From positions 1 to 60,465 of the forward strand of contig CAMCQE010000007.1 of assembly GCA_945876945.1 (NCBI GenBank): a stretch of DNA of 60,465 nucleotides, read 5' to 3'. Position numbers and translations under genes: made by a program. Position 1 is the first letter of the stretch, and every line of letters begins with the position of its first letter. Origin of the DNA: Klebsiella pneumoniae. Its GTDB lineage: Bacteria > Pseudomonadota > Gammaproteobacteria > Ga0077536. The notes under the pieces are model-generated. The model searched no databases, was not told the origin of the DNA, and was given only the letters and a program-made list of their open reading frames with translations. Of the stretch, positions 1 to 11,100 are shown one piece after another.

Positions 1-1
1 C

Positions 2-88
2 CCGTTGGGCATCTCGCTGATTGGTCCGCGGGGCGCGGACGAACAGCTACTCGCGTTTGTCGCCCAACTCGAACATCCGCCGGCCTGA
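2..88 (+). CDS. C-terminal end of an amidase (partial)
   Basis: Only the last 28 codons are present; the gene enters from the left edge and stops at TGA 86-88. The residues PLGISLIGPRGADEQLLAF match the conserved C-terminal strand of amidase-signature enzymes (GatA/amidase family), where a Pro-x-Gly-Ile-Ser/Gln-Leu-Ile-Gly-Pro stretch is followed by a short helix. The Ser-Ser-Lys catalytic triad would lie outside the window, so activity and substrate cannot be judged. The next gene is convergent, four bases away. Confidence 0.5.
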   Translation, partial: PLGISLIGPRGADEQLLAFVAQLEHPPA

Positions 89-92
89 GCGC

Positions 93-335
93 CTAGCGCA
101 GACGGCCGCTCCGCGTCGCGGGCGCCAAGGTGACCGAGTTTGTTTCAGGGTCGAACCACAACGCGGCTTCCCCGCGTTTTAACTGGTGCATGACCTGCTG
201 CACCTTCTGCTCCAGAGAGAATTCCAGCTCACCGTAATCGGTGCCTTCGCGCAGAACGAAAGCCTCAAGCACGCGACGCAAGGCCTCCGCCGAAAGCGCT
301 GACCAGGGCACTTCGAGCGGCGCCTCATCGGTCAT
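93..335 (-). CDS. yheU: YheU family (UPF0270) protein
   Basis: An 80-residue protein of unknown function. The core VPWSALSAEALRRVLEAFVL followed by REGTDYGE and then EQKVQQVMHQLKRGEA is the full YheU signature, a small family typical of gammaproteobacteria whose structure is known but whose role is not. I chose the ATG at 335 because a GGAAG ribosome-binding site sits just upstream and the protein then has the usual family length of 70-80 residues. The frame stays open to an ATG at 401, but the extra 22 residues do not look like the family. It is probably a single-gene unit. Confidence 0.85.
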   Translation of the reverse strand: MTDEAPLEVPWSALSAEALRRVLEAFVLREGTDYGELEFSLEQKVQQVMHQLKRGEAALWFDPETNSVTLAPATRSGRLR

Positions 336-466
336 GACAGCTTCCAGTTTCAGGCTGATTGGCACGCGCTCGCCGCTGGTTACATCCCCATACACGCGCA
401 TGCGCCGCTTCAGTCCGCCCCAACAGCGCCGCTAAGCGGATCCATGCGTCTATTGAGTCAACATCG

Positions 467-2101
467 ATGAACTTCACACGTCTCTCCTTACAGCGCCAAT
501 TAGGCCTGATGTTACTAACCATCATGGTTGGGTTCGCCATTTACGGTATCTGGTCCTGGCGGACGCTCGATAAACTGCGGATTCAGGGCGATACCTACCA
601 GCAGATAGTAGAAGGTAAAGACCTCATCGCGGACATTCTGCCGCCACCACTGTTCATCATTGAGTCGTATCTGACGGCGCTGCAGATTTCGCAGGTTGAG
701 CAAGCAACAGAGCTCACACCGCTGATCGCCCACCTCGTTCAACTCGAAAAAGACTATGGCGCGCGACGGGATTTCTGGCAGCTCCAATCGCTTCCCGCAA
801 CCCTCGCCAATGGGCTCCTCGATTCCGCTCATGCGCCCGCCGCAGAGTTCTTCCGGATTGTTCACACGCAGTTCTTACCGGCGGTGTCTGCGCACGACGC
901 AGCAAGCGTCAATGCGTCGCTGGTCGGGCTCGCTCAAGCGTTCCAACAACATCGCAGCGCCATCGATCGGGTTGTCACGGACGCGAACGCCTTTAACGCG
1001 CAGACCGAGGCAAGTGCCTCTGCACTGCTGTCGTTCTCCCGTTATGCGCTGATCGCCGTTTTTGTGCTGTCGATTGTCATCAGCGTGATGGTTTATCAGG
1101 CGATCAGCGGGCGCCTCGCGCGCGACGTGCAGGCGCTGACTCGCCACATTTCGCGTTTTGCCGAGGGAAATCTTAGCGTGCCCGTCACGCTTGACCGAGG
1201 GGATGAACTGGGTGCCATGGCGCAAGGGATTGAACATACACGTGCCGCACTGGCCAGCCTGGTGGGTTCATTGCGTCAACAATCAAACCAGATTGTGGCT
1301 TCATCGAGCGTCCTGTCCGGCGCCGCATTGGCGATTGACGTCGGTGCGCAGGAGCAGGCCGACTCCGCCAACTCCATGGCCGCTGCGGTTGAAGAGTTAG
1401 GCGCGAGTATTACCGAGATTGGCAACAGCGCGCGGCGCGTTCGCGATCTGTCGCAGGGCGTTGGTGCGCGGTCGCTCGAAAGCGATAAAGCCATTGAGCA
1501 AATGGTCGCGCAGGTCCATGAGGTGTCCAGTCGGGTTCGCGCCTCGGCCGGCGATGTGAAGGTGCTCTCAGAAACCGGCGAGAGCATTTTGCGCATCGTG
1601 ACCGTGATCAGTGAAATCGCAGACCAGACCAATCTGCTGGCACTCAATGCCGCCATTGAGGCCGCCCGCGCCGGCGACCAGGGCCGCGGCTTTGCGGTGG
1701 TAGCCGATGAAGTCCGCCAGTTGGCGTCGCGCACCGCGGCCTCAACGCAGGAGATCAACGCCATGATTGGTGCGATGCATGCCGCGACTGGCAAGGCCGT
1801 GGAAAGCATCACCAAGGGCAGCGAGTACGCCCAACTCACCGTGAGCAGCGCAGAGAGTGCCAAAAACGCCTTGCAGGAAACGGTGGGCGATATCGAGACA
1901 CTGGTGACTGATATCGCCCAGATTTCCGGTGCTTTGCTCGAACAGCGCTCGGCGAGCGAACAGATCGGCTCCAACGTGGAGTCAACCGCACGGGCGACCG
2001 AGAAGCATGGCTTCGCCATCAAGGATATTGCGGCCACCTCAACCAGCCTGGATGAGATGGCCAAGCAGTTAGCGCAATCCGTCGCCCGCTTTAGCACCTG
2101 A
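467..2101 (+). CDS. Methyl-accepting chemotaxis protein (1 of 3)
   Basis: A 544-residue chemoreceptor. TM1 lies at residues about 11-31, a mostly helical periplasmic sensor at about 32-192, TM2 at about 193-214, then a HAMP linker and the cytoplasmic signalling domain. The signalling tip is plain: [20 protein letters not shown] followed by [15 protein letters not shown]. The start at 467 is preferred because the hydrophobic TM1 follows directly; the frame is open 36 codons further upstream, but that stretch is Arg/Ala-rich and not membrane-like. There is no C-terminal NWxxF-type pentapeptide. The sensor, probably a four-helix bundle, differs from those of the next two receptors, so this is not a recent tandem duplicate. 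Ligand unknown. Confidence 0.93.
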   Translation: MNFTRLSLQRQLGLMLLTIMVGFAIYGIWSWRTLDKLRIQGDTYQQIVEGKDLIADILPPPLFIIESYLTALQISQVEQATELTPLIAHLVQLEKDYGARRDFWQLQSLPATLANGLLDSAHAPAAEFFRIVHTQFLPAVSAHDAASVNASLVGLAQAFQQHRSAIDRVVTDANAFNAQTEASASALLSFSRYALIAVFVLSIVISVMVYQAISGRLARDVQALTRHISRFAEGNLSVPVTLDRGDELGAMAQGIEHTRAALASLVGSLRQQSNQIVASSSVLSGAALAIDVGAQEQADSANSMAAAVEELGASITEIGNSARRVRDLSQGVGARSLESDKAIEQMVAQVHEVSSRVRASAGDVKVLSETGESILRIVTVISEIADQTNLLALNAAIEAARAGDQGRGFAVVADEVRQLASRTAASTQEINAMIGAMHAATGKAVESITKGSEYAQLTVSSAESAKNALQETVGDIETLVTDIAQISGALLEQRSASEQIGSNVESTARATEKHGFAIKDIAATSTSLDEMAKQLAQSVARFST

Positions 2102-2944
2102 TTTCAAAGGCCACCTGTGCGACGCGGGAGCCTGGCTGCCGCGTCGCGTGATCAAGTCCGACCAAACTGTCGTTACCGCGGGCACCTGCGGCCAGCGTCG
2201 CTACCCACCGCTGGCCCGTTCGCTTCTGCGACTGGCCTGTCTTTCCCAGTCTCACAGCCGTTCGACACTCTGGTCTGAAAGCCGAACGAATACGCGCTTT
2301 CTGTTGCGTGAAAGTCAGGGCCGTAGCGATCGGCACGGTCTTCGACCTGGAATGGGAGGGATTCAAAACCATTGGCGAGGCGGAGTCGTTGTCGGGTCAC
2401 TTTGCCGCAACGGCCGAGACTCCCCAATGACACCGCCTACTGAAGCCGCACTCCTCTACCGGCAGGTGTTAGCAGGCTGAGGCCCTCTCGATAAGCGCTG
2501 ATTGAAACCCAACAAGCTAGGTTTGCGCCGGCAACCTCACGCCGATAGCAATCAGCGCTAAAGACCACTCATTCGTCGCCGCTATGCACAACGCACTGTC
2601 CTTCAAGTGAGGTGGTTAATGGTTACGACGCATGTCCTCCCTGTACCTTCCAATCTGGAATGCGGGGCTGTCGCCATGCGCGCGTGCTTCACGCCGAAAC
2701 AGCGCCTTGAACAATCCCCCTCAAGCATTCCCCCAGCGCCCCTACGCGCCGAGTTGGGTCTGCTCCAATCCTTGGCACCGATAACGATGAGGGGGCTCGG
2801 GGGACTTTGGCCATCGGGGTTCTATTCTCGCGCTGATTCACTCGACCGCCACGCGCCACCACTGAAGTCTTCGGCACCACCGCACGCCAAATTCCGAATG
2901 GTGATTCCAGCACTCCGCTTCGCCCCCTTAGCAGGGGTACAGCC
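2102..2944. other. Long intergenic stretch, no gene recognised
   Basis: These 843 bases separate two chemoreceptor genes. Open frames of 60-130 codons exist on both strands, but none has a convincing ribosome-binding site together with a recognisable sequence, and their composition (Arg, Ser, Pro, Cys) is that of chance frames in GC-rich DNA. The only structure I see is an 11-bp perfect inverted repeat at 2494-2504 and 2549-2559. It could be a decayed gene or a long regulatory leader. Confidence 0.5.
2494..2559. repeat. 11-bp inverted repeat with 44-nt loop
   Basis: The sequence agcgctgattg at 2494-2504 is repeated as its exact reverse complement caatcagcgct at 2549-2559. The arms would close a 44-nt loop. 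There is no following T-tract, so it is not a standard terminator. It could be a structured RNA stem or a pair of protein sites upstream of the chemoreceptor at 2945. Confidence 0.4.
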
Positions 2945-5509
2945 ATGGATGACTCACAAAAGCCTTCTCGCCCTGATGACACAGGAACATCAAAGATGAG
3001 TCGAACGCGCCCGATTTCCCAACATTTCACCAAAGAACTGGTAGCGGTGTTGATGGTGGCACTGGGGTCGGTCGTGGGCCTCAACTGGTGGCACAAGCAA
3101 ACCCATGCCGCCATTGAGGCAGCGTTCATTCAGGAGCAGCGCGACAAAATCGTGACCGACAAGGTCAAAACCCTCGAAATCGCCTTCGCCACCGTCTATC
3201 AGAACATCCGCGCCATCAGCCTTCTGCCCAGCGTGCGCGGTATCGACGGCGGCAATCGCCTCGAAAAAGACCACGAAGACGTCATCAAATCCAAGCGGTT
3301 TACCGCCGAAGGTGCCGCCGCCGCGCAGCAGATCTACAACAACATGGCCTCGCAGATGAGCGTGTCTGAAATTTACGCCGTCGTGGACGGCCTGAACGCG
3401 GCCAAGGGCGAAGTGCCCTTCTTCAAGTACGACGCCATCCGGTTTGGTGCAGTAGATGCAGCAGCCGGCAAGGAAGCCCACAGCGCCGACTTCCCGGAAA
3501 AATCCGCAGCAGCCGCATACGAGTACTTTCCCGGGCAGATGGCCGCCATCAAAGCCGCCCACCCCAAGTTTGCTTTCGCCACCATGGATGACATCCCGGC
3601 CTTCGCTTCGCCCTTCATGCGCACCGGCGACAACACCGAGGGCTCGTCCACGAAGACCGGACACGCTGAAGAAACCATCGGCATGCTCTATTCGGTGCCC
3701 TTCTATACGAACAGCGGCCGCTTCCACGGCGTAATTTCCGCCATCATCCGCCGCAACGTATTCGAATCCCTGCTGCTCAACGTCCCCTTTATCCCGGTAA
3801 CGACTGACGCTCAGGCGTTGCAGGCCAAAGCCGGCTGGAAGATGCCCGACCTCATTAACTTCGTGCTGACCAACGAGCAATACGGCATCAGCCTCCATGA
3901 CCGCCGCAACGTCAAGCTGCTGGACAGCATTAAAACGGGTGTCGCCGAGCGCAACGTGTTTCGGGTTCAGTTGAACGTGCATAGCGACTCGCCATGGCAG
4001 CTCACCTATTACCTGCCGGAAGCCGCCATCAATGAGGCGACCGCTGCCCATGACCGCCTCTACCAGATTCTCCTCTTGGTGGTGCTGGCAGCCCTGGGCA
4101 CGGCGGCAACTGCCATCGCCTCCATCAACTCACTGAAAGCCCGCCTCGGCGGCAAGCCCAACGAGGTTGCGCTGGTGGTCGAATCCATCAGCAACGGCAA
4201 TCTGGAGGTTGAGATCCCGGGCAACGTCGAAGAATCGAGCGTATTTGGCGGCGTTGACAAATTGCGCCGCCAGCTCATGCAGTCACAGGGTCATGCTCGA
4301 GACATGGAGACCCTCATGGAGCAGGAAGTGACCAGCATGATTGCCGCCGCACGCGGAGGAGATTTCAGCCAACGAATGTCACTCTCGGGCAAACAGGGCT
4401 GGTCCCTGCGCGTTGCCCAAAACTTGAACACGATGATGGAAACCAGCGAATCCAGTCTGAGTGAGGTGGTTCGCGTCTTCAAAGCCCTGGCCAGGGGCGA
4501 CCTCACTGAAACGATGCGGGGTGACTTTAGCGGCTCATTCCAACTGCTGCAGAACGATGCCCAAACCACCGTTCACAGTCTTAAGTCGCTCGTGGGAAGT
4601 ATCAAAGCGGCCGCAGATTTGATTCGCACCGCCGCCGTGGAAATTGCCCAAAGCAATATGGATCTCTCGCTGCGCTCCGAGCAGCAGGCCTCGAATCTCG
4701 AAGAAACCGCGGCCAGCATGGAAGAGTTCGCTTCCACCGTTAAGCAGAATGCTGATAACGCCAGATTGGCGAATCAGATGACGCTCGAAGCCTCCTCGGT
4801 GGCCCGCAAAGGCGGCGATCTGGTGATGCAAGTGATTGAGACGATGGACGCCATCAATCAATCTTCACACCGCATCGTGGACATCATTGCCGTCATCGAC
4901 GGCATCGCCTTCCAAACCAATATTCTCGCGCTGAACGCTGCGGTCGAAGCCGCCCGTGCCGGCGAACAAGGCCGTGGGTTCGCGGTGGTGGCCGCAGAAG
5001 TGCGGGCCTTGGCCCAGCGTTCCGCCGCGGCCGCCAAGGAAATCAAAGCGCTTATCGGTGCTTCGGCCGACAAGATCAAAGGCGGCTCTGCGATCGTCAA
5101 GGAAGCGGGCAACACGATGGCGCAGATCGTCGATTCGGTGCAGCGCGTAGGCACTCTGATTGCCGACATCTCCACGGCATCGGTCGAGCAATACACGGGC
5201 ATTGAACAGGTCAATCAATCGGTCTTGCAGATGGAAGACACCACGCAGCAAAACGCCGCCCGCGTCGAGGAAGCGGCCGCTGCCGCGAAGTCGCTGGAAG
5301 ATCAGGCCCTGAATCTGCAATCGGCCGTCAGCATGTTCCGTTTGCCCGGCGGGGAAAGCGCCGGCGCCGAACCAAGCCTCAAGGCGGCGTCTCCGGCGGC
5401 CGCCGCTTATGAGCAGGCAAGGCAGGCGCTGCGCGAAAACTTCGGTCAGGGCAATCGCTTCCTGGAGAGCGGCGCCAAGGCGCTGGATGAGGAATGGGAA
5501 TCTTTTTAA
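2945..5509 (+). CDS. Methyl-accepting chemotaxis protein with large sensor (2 of 3)
   Basis: An 854-residue receptor. TM1 is at about 30-49, a long extracytoplasmic domain of about 320 residues follows, then TM2 at about 374-393. After TM2 come at least two HAMP-like modules (one around [14 protein letters not shown], one around [15 protein letters not shown]) and the signalling domain with tip [20 protein letters not shown] near residue 655. The sensor does not match a Cache or Tar-type motif I can name. The start is uncertain: ATG 2945 follows AGGGG, while ATG 2996 also has an AGGA site and would place TM1 nearer the N terminus, as is usual. The poly-HAMP and signalling parts are close to those of the next gene, so the two are paralogues that differ in their sensors. 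Confidence 0.92.
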   Translation: MDDSQKPSRPDDTGTSKMSRTRPISQHFTKELVAVLMVALGSVVGLNWWHKQTHAAIEAAFIQEQRDKIVTDKVKTLEIAFATVYQNIRAISLLPSVRGIDGGNRLEKDHEDVIKSKRFTAEGAAAAQQIYNNMASQMSVSEIYAVVDGLNAAKGEVPFFKYDAIRFGAVDAAAGKEAHSADFPEKSAAAAYEYFPGQMAAIKAAHPKFAFATMDDIPAFASPFMRTGDNTEGSSTKTGHAEETIGMLYSVPFYTNSGRFHGVISAIIRRNVFESLLLNVPFIPVTTDAQALQAKAGWKMPDLINFVLTNEQYGISLHDRRNVKLLDSIKTGVAERNVFRVQLNVHSDSPWQLTYYLPEAAINEATAAHDRLYQILLLVVLAALGTAATAIASINSLKARLGGKPNEVALVVESISNGNLEVEIPGNVEESSVFGGVDKLRRQLMQSQGHARDMETLMEQEVTSMIAAARGGDFSQRMSLSGKQGWSLRVAQNLNTMMETSESSLSEVVRVFKALARGDLTETMRGDFSGSFQLLQNDAQTTVHSLKSLVGSIKAAADLIRTAAVEIAQSNMDLSLRSEQQASNLEETAASMEEFASTVKQNADNARLANQMTLEASSVARKGGDLVMQVIETMDAINQSSHRIVDIIAVIDGIAFQTNILALNAAVEAARAGEQGRGFAVVAAEVRALAQRSAAAAKEIKALIGASADKIKGGSAIVKEAGNTMAQIVDSVQRVGTLIADISTASVEQYTGIEQVNQSVLQMEDTTQQNAARVEEAAAAAKSLEDQALNLQSAVSMFRLPGGESAGAEPSLKAASPAAAAYEQARQALRENFGQGNRFLESGAKALDEEWESF

Positions 5510-5660
5510 GCAAATGTTGCATCGCCTGCGCGCTGGACAAGCGCAATCGTGGCGCGCGCGACACTGCTGGCCGGGAATGCCAAAAGACTTTTTCGAACAC
5601 ACGACTATTCGGCTGTTTTAGCGTTAATCAGAAGCTGCGATTCAAGCAAGCGAGGACTTC

Positions 5661-7130
5661 ATGACTTCGAACACCCCAACCCGCATCAAACAGAAGTTAG
5701 ACACCAGCTTTGGTGTGATGTTGGTGTTAGCAGCGGCGCTTGCGCTATCGGCATGGAACGGCAACGGAGAATTGACGGCACTTTTTGCCCTTGCCGCGAT
5801 CATTGGCGCGTTCATGCTCCACTCCACGCTTCAGCAGGCCATCGTGCAACCTGTCGGCCTGATGACGCAGCACTTCCAGCAGCTCGCCGAAGGCAAGCAC
5901 GCCGACTCAGCGCTGAACATTGCCGCGAATAGCGACTTCGGCGAACTCGCCACCGCCATCAACACCTATGTCACCACCCTGACTCGCGCGCTGGATACCG
6001 AAGCGGAGCATCAGCGGGCCTGGAGCGAAGAGATCAATCAACTGGTGAATGCAGCGGCCGACGGCAATTTTTCGCGACGGATAGATTTGTCCGGCAAGCA
6101 AGGCATATTCCTTGCGCTGGGCGAAGCCATCAATCGCTTGCTGGATAGCAGCGAAAACGGCCTCAGCGAAGTGGTCAGAGTGTTGAATGCGCTGGCCACG
6201 GGCGACCTCACAGAAACTATAGAAGGTAATTTCGCGGGTACTTTTGGTCGCCTGCGGGACGACTCGAACGCGACCGTTGAGAACCTCAAAGGACTGATTG
6301 CCGACATCAAGAATTCGGCAGATTCGATTCATCTGGCCTCGGGCGAAATCTCGCGTTCCAACTCAGATCTGACGCATCGCTCGGTCCAGCAGGCTGAAAG
6401 CCTCCAGCAGACCGCGGCCAGCATGGAGCAGTTGGCATCCACGGTGAAGCAGAATGCGGTCAACGCCGAGCAGGCCAACGTGATGGTGCTGGAAGCCTCC
6501 GCTGTGGCCACCAAGGGCGGCGCACTCGTGAACGACGTGGTCGTCACCATGAACAACATCAATCAGGGCGCGCGGCGCATTGTGGACATCATCTCGGTGA
6601 TCGATGGCATCGCGTTCCAAACCAATATTCTCGCGCTCAACGCCGCCGTAGAGGCGGCGCGCGCCGGCGAACAGGGCCGGGGGTTTGCCGTGGTGGCCGC
6701 CGAAGTCCGCAGTCTCGCCCAGCGCTCGGCGGGCGCGGCGAAAGAAATCAAGGCGCTGATTTCAGACTCGGTGGAGAAGATCGACGACGGCGCCGCGCTG
6801 GTGAAAGAGGCGGGTCAGACGATGACGAAAATCGTGTCCTCGGTCCAACACGTGACGGAAATCATGGGCGATATTTCGACCGCCTCTGCCGAGCAAAGCA
6901 ACGGCATCGATCAGGTCAAAAATGCGGTCGCAAAAATGGATGCCGTCACTCAGCAAAATGCCACGCAGGTCGCAGAAGCTGCCAGCGCGGCCCGCTTGCT
7001 TGAGCAACAGGCCCTGCGCTTGCAGGGTACCGTGAGCGCGTTTCTGTTGGTGAAGCGGGATGCTGAACCCGACCTCGAAGCGCTCTTCACACAGGCGAGT
7101 CAATCCGGCCAGCGGCACGCGAGCCTCTAA
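5661..7130 (+). CDS. Methyl-accepting chemotaxis protein, minimal sensor (3 of 3)
   Basis: A 489-residue receptor. Two closely spaced membrane segments lie at about 16-32 and 38-55, with almost nothing between them, so it has practically no periplasmic sensor. They are followed by tandem HAMP-like modules ([14 protein letters not shown], then [15 protein letters not shown]) and a signalling domain with the same tip as its upstream neighbour. A GAGG site precedes ATG 5661. Receptors of this layout usually sense membrane, cytoplasmic or energy cues, or signal through heteromeric arrays; that is inference here. No che genes are in the window, so this is a receptor-only cluster. Confidence 0.92.
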   Translation: MTSNTPTRIKQKLDTSFGVMLVLAAALALSAWNGNGELTALFALAAIIGAFMLHSTLQQAIVQPVGLMTQHFQQLAEGKHADSALNIAANSDFGELATAINTYVTTLTRALDTEAEHQRAWSEEINQLVNAAADGNFSRRIDLSGKQGIFLALGEAINRLLDSSENGLSEVVRVLNALATGDLTETIEGNFAGTFGRLRDDSNATVENLKGLIADIKNSADSIHLASGEISRSNSDLTHRSVQQAESLQQTAASMEQLASTVKQNAVNAEQANVMVLEASAVATKGGALVNDVVVTMNNINQGARRIVDIISVIDGIAFQTNILALNAAVEAARAGEQGRGFAVVAAEVRSLAQRSAGAAKEIKALISDSVEKIDDGAALVKEAGQTMTKIVSSVQHVTEIMGDISTASAEQSNGIDQVKNAVAKMDAVTQQNATQVAEAASAARLLEQQALRLQGTVSAFLLVKRDAEPDLEALFTQASQSGQRHASL

Positions 7131-7161
7131 GTCGACCCCTCAGCGCCTCAACACAAACCCA

Positions 7162-7187
7162 CCTCGCCTGACTGCGATCGGGCGAGG
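7162..7187. terminator. Possible bidirectional terminator hairpin
   Basis: A 7-bp stem (cctcgcc at 7162-7168, ggcgagg at 7181-7187) with a 12-nt loop lies between the convergent chemoreceptor and bestrophin-like genes. There is no clear T-tract, so termination activity is uncertain. Confidence 0.35.
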
Positions 7188-7200
7188 CGACCGTCCCGGC

Positions 7201-7977
7201 CTAGCCCATCGTCGCCCGCAGATCGGTAATCAAATGGTCGTGCGAATCAATGCGCATCAGGCCAAGCCGCGGGAATTCGAGATCGAGGATCAGCCACGCC
7301 GCAAGCGCCAAAGTGCCCGCAAACACCAGCATATGGAGCGGGCTCAGGCGATCGTTGGCCGACATTGATAGCCCGGATACGACCGCCGCTAGCAACATCA
7401 GCGCGACCAATACCCCAAACACCAGCAGCGGCTGATGCGTTTCCATCGCCATCATGCGGGCGGTGGCCAGGTCGAACATCTCGTTAAACGCCGGCACCAC
7501 CACATTGACCAAGCGCTGATTGTCATTGGCATTCAACACCGGCACCACACTGTCCCAGAGTTGGCGCTGCGCGGCGTCGGCGCTGGCGGCGGCAACACGC
7601 GAGGCCTGCGGATCCTCAACGGCCCGATAAATCGCCAGCCGTGCGTCAACGTAGCGACGGAAGTGATCACGGATGGCAGGCTGCTCGGCCGCCGGGAGTA
7701 AATCGAGCCGCAACCACGCGGTGCCGATACCATTGGCTTCCTCCATGATGAGATGTCGCCGATCCTCAAAGCGGCCGGCGGCACCGGAAAACGTAAACGC
7801 CAGCAGCAGGCCCATCAGGCCGAACACCGCGCTTTCTATGGTGTTTTGTCCCTGCTCGCCGGCACCGGGATGGCGCCGCCGGCGCGCGCGCCCCAAGCGA
7901 TGCGCCAGCGTCATGCAAATCAGCACGGCTGCAAATACGGCGAAGCAAATCCCGACACTCAATGGCACAAAACCCAC
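7201..7977 (-). CDS. Bestrophin-like (DUF4239) membrane protein
   Basis: A 258-residue membrane protein of the DUF4239 / bestrophin-like family, with no assigned function. Membrane segments are seen near the N terminus (VGICFAVFAAVLICMTLAH), in the family signature (ESAVFGLMGLLLAFTFSGA, then the acidic/basic stretch GRFEDRRHLIMEEANGIGTA), and as two helices near the C terminus. The frame is open to 8142, but I start at the GTG at 7977, which has a strong GAGGAG site six bases upstream; the extra 55 residues upstream look like non-coding translation. Ion-channel activity is known for true bestrophins and is not shown for this family. Confidence 0.8.
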   Translation of the reverse strand: MGFVPLSVGICFAVFAAVLICMTLAHRLGRARRRRHPGAGEQGQNTIESAVFGLMGLLLAFTFSGAAGRFEDRRHLIMEEANGIGTAWLRLDLLPAAEQPAIRDHFRRYVDARLAIYRAVEDPQASRVAAASADAAQRQLWDSVVPVLNANDNQRLVNVVVPAFNEMFDLATARMMAMETHQPLLVFGVLVALMLLAAVVSGLSMSANDRLSPLHMLVFAGTLALAAWLILDLEFPRLGLMRIDSHDHLITDLRATMG

Positions 7978-8150
7978 AGCAATCTCCTCACTTAATAGCC
8001 AATGATTAGCGGGCGCAGGGCGCCCATGCGATTCCGCAGACAAGCTCAGCGCAAACACGATGCTGAGCCGTAAGCCTGATCCCGTCGAAGCCTGAGCGGG
8101 TAGGCGCTGCCGCCACGCCCGAGCCTTCGATGAACGCCACACACGCGGGC

Positions 8151-11100
8151 TTAGCGCTCGATCGTGTAGAGCAGATCGGCGCTGCTACGGTCGCCGGTTT
8201 CGGCTTCCACATTCCAGCGTTTACTCAGCTTGTAGCGCAGCAGAAACGTGTTCACATTGTCGACCAAACCCATGCCGTACCCCACATAAAGCCGGGGCGA
8301 AATGTATTTCCCAACGCTGAGTGCAAGGTTTTTGTCGTAAGGATTGCCGGCGACTTTGACTTCATCGAGGCCGAAGGAATGGGCAATCCGCTCGGTCAAC
8401 AGACCGCCGCCGCGCAAACCCAGCGAGGCCGCCGCCGCCATCATGGCGTTGGCGTCAGTGGAGGACGCGCCGCTGAGCGGCTGACCGGCGATCAGATAAC
8501 TCAAGACGTCGGCATCGGATTTGGCCGGTGACGAATAAAGCTTAAGCGTCGGTTCAAGCAAACGTCCCGACACCCGCACCCCCGCGGTGACATCGCCGAC
8601 CACGCGCTCGGCGCGCGCCTCAATGCCCGGGTCACTCACCAGTTGCCCCGCGTACACCACCCGACTGTTCTTGAGCGTCAGATCTTGCCCCCATTGCGCA
8701 TAATGGCCGTCCTCGATGCGCAACTCGCCGCTGGCGCGGCCAGCTCTGCCGGGTTGCTGCAGCAGATGGAGCTGGCCCGCGAGTTGCCCGGTCAGGCCCA
8801 TGGCGTCCAGCTTTACTTTCTCGCCGAAGCGTAGCCAAAGGTCGCTGTCCAGACCCGTCGCGCGTTCAATCGCGGCCGCGTCGTCATCGGTCACCACTAC
8901 GTCATCTGAGCGTTCGGTGCGCGCACTCGTTTTACGAATGGTCAGATTGGCCTCGGGAATGTTGACCTCGCCCTTCAAGGTCATCTGATCGGGCAGCACA
9001 TCAAGCTCGAGTCGCGCCGAGGCCATCGCGCTGGCCATCGGCAAATCCACCACCTGCAGCTGCTCGCTCAGAATCCGCAGGTCGGCGCCCAGGCCCTTCG
9101 GCAACGCGGACAGCGTGCCGTGGATCTCGCCCGTGCCCACCCCGGAGCGCACGGCGGCATCGAGCAGCAAAGTGTTATTGCGACCGCCTTTCAGCCGCAC
9201 ATCGAGATCTTTTAATTCGATGCCGAGCCGCGTCAGCTGGACGGAGGGCAGGAGCAGGTGCGCGCCGCCATCCAGCACCGGCGCGCTGAGGGTGCCGGTG
9301 AGTTGCAGGTCTATCTCGCCATGTCCGGCAAGCTCGGCCACCTCCTCGGTATAAGCGGCCCAGGGCGCGAGGTCGGGCGCATTGGCCGACAGCCGGCCGT
9401 CGATTTTCAGGCTCTCCCAGTCCCGTAGATCCCAGGGGCCGTCGTGCAGGGTGACGGCCGCCTGCAAGGGCAGCGCGGCCGGCTTGCTCAACGCCGCATC
9501 GAGCGCAACGCGGAGGGTCCGGTCGGCGGTATCGGCTTTCAGCGTGATGCCCCTATGCGCCAGCGGCGGCAGGGTGTCGTCCGGCAGCGACCATTCCAGC
9601 GCCGAAAGACTCAGTTGTCCGTCCAGTGCGGTGAGCACCGCGCCGTCGCCGGCCGCGACAAGATCGCCGGAGACGCTACCGCGCTGCCACTCACCGGCCT
9701 TGGGCAAGTCGTCCAGGGCGAGCGCCTCGGCTCGAAGCTCGGCGCGCCACCGCCCCTTGGCCTGCGCCTCACCACCGGCACAAAGCTCGCCCGCCCCTTG
9801 CCAGCACTGCAGCGCCAGTCGAACGGCCGAAGGCGAGGCGGAAAGTTCCGCGGGCTCGCGCAGCGCAAACGCCGGTCCAATACGGCGAGTCCAGCGTCCG
9901 GCGGTCAGCGCGCCCTGCCACGCCATCGGAGTCGTCGCCAGCGCGCCCTTGAAGTCGAGTTGGAGTTCATCGCCCGCCGTATTAGCCCGCAGCGCCAGCG
10001 TGTGCGCCTTGAGCACGCCTGAAAGCGCCACCGAAAGATGGTCCAGCGTCTGGCCTTGAACCTGTAACGCGCTGGCCTCCAGAGAGAGACTCTGCGGGCT
10101 GGCGCGCCGCCAATCGAGATCCCAGCTGGCATCGGCGCTGGCTATCGCCACAGCGGGCAACGTGAGCCCCCGTACATGCAGTTCACCGCTGGCCGCAGGT
10201 TCGGTGAGCGACCCGGAGACTCTCCCTTTGGCGTCGACCGCGCCGGCCCCTTCTGGCCACAAGGCCTTGAGATCCGGCGCTTTCAGCGCAAACGCCAGCG
10301 ATTGCCCGGGTCCCACGCCGCCGCTCGCGGTCAGCTCTCCGCCACCGGCCCTCAGCGCCAGCGACGGCACCTCCAACATCGCCCCGCGTCGGCTAATCCG
10401 CGCCGCACCCTCCAGCGGGTGCTGACGCAGGCTGCCACTGAGCGCGGATAAATCGACATTGAAGGCCTGCGGTGTACCCGCGCTGGCGAGCTGGAAACTC
10501 AGACTGCCCGGCCACTCAGGGGCGAACCAGCCGGGATTGAAGTCATGCGCCTCGGCCTGCACGCGCCAGCGCGGCCCGACAGCTTGCCAATCCGCCTCGC
10601 CGACCAGACTCAGCCCGGCCTCCGCCACCTTGAGCTTGAGCGCCTTCACTTGCGCGGCCGTGGTGGAACCCGCGACATCAGCCGCCAGCTGCCCCGCCGG
10701 AAAAGCGTCGAACTTGAACGCCAGATCGGTATTCGCCGCCCAGGCGGCGGGCGACCCCTTCAGCGTCAGGCTTCCCCGCGGTAAATGAAGCTCGCGACCG
10801 TCTGGCAGCCTGTGCGTCAGGTCCTGCCACGCGCCTTTGAGGTCGAGCTCCAGGCCATCACGCCAGACCACCGCCCCCGTCACCTGCGCGCGGCCCTTGC
10901 CCAGCTTGAGCTCAAGCCCGGCGAGATCGGTGTGCGTGGCATCCCCGGTACCGGCGACAGACCAATGGGCTTCTGGCACCTGTGGCTGCCGACTGTCGGC
11001 ATCGAGCGAATAGCGAAAACCCTGCTCGCCGCCCTGCACCGACCAACGGCCACGCGGACTACTGAAGCGGGGCACCCCTTCGAGCGGCCACTGCAAGCCG

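Noticed and set aside
336-401. 22-codon N-terminal extension of the YheU-like protein
   Set aside because: The extra residues are not family-like, and a good ribosome-binding site precedes the internal ATG at 335.
2148-2999. Frames of 110 and 130 codons in the first long intergenic region
   Set aside because: No ribosome-binding site or family resemblance. Equally long frames occur on the other strand over the same bases, so none is favoured.
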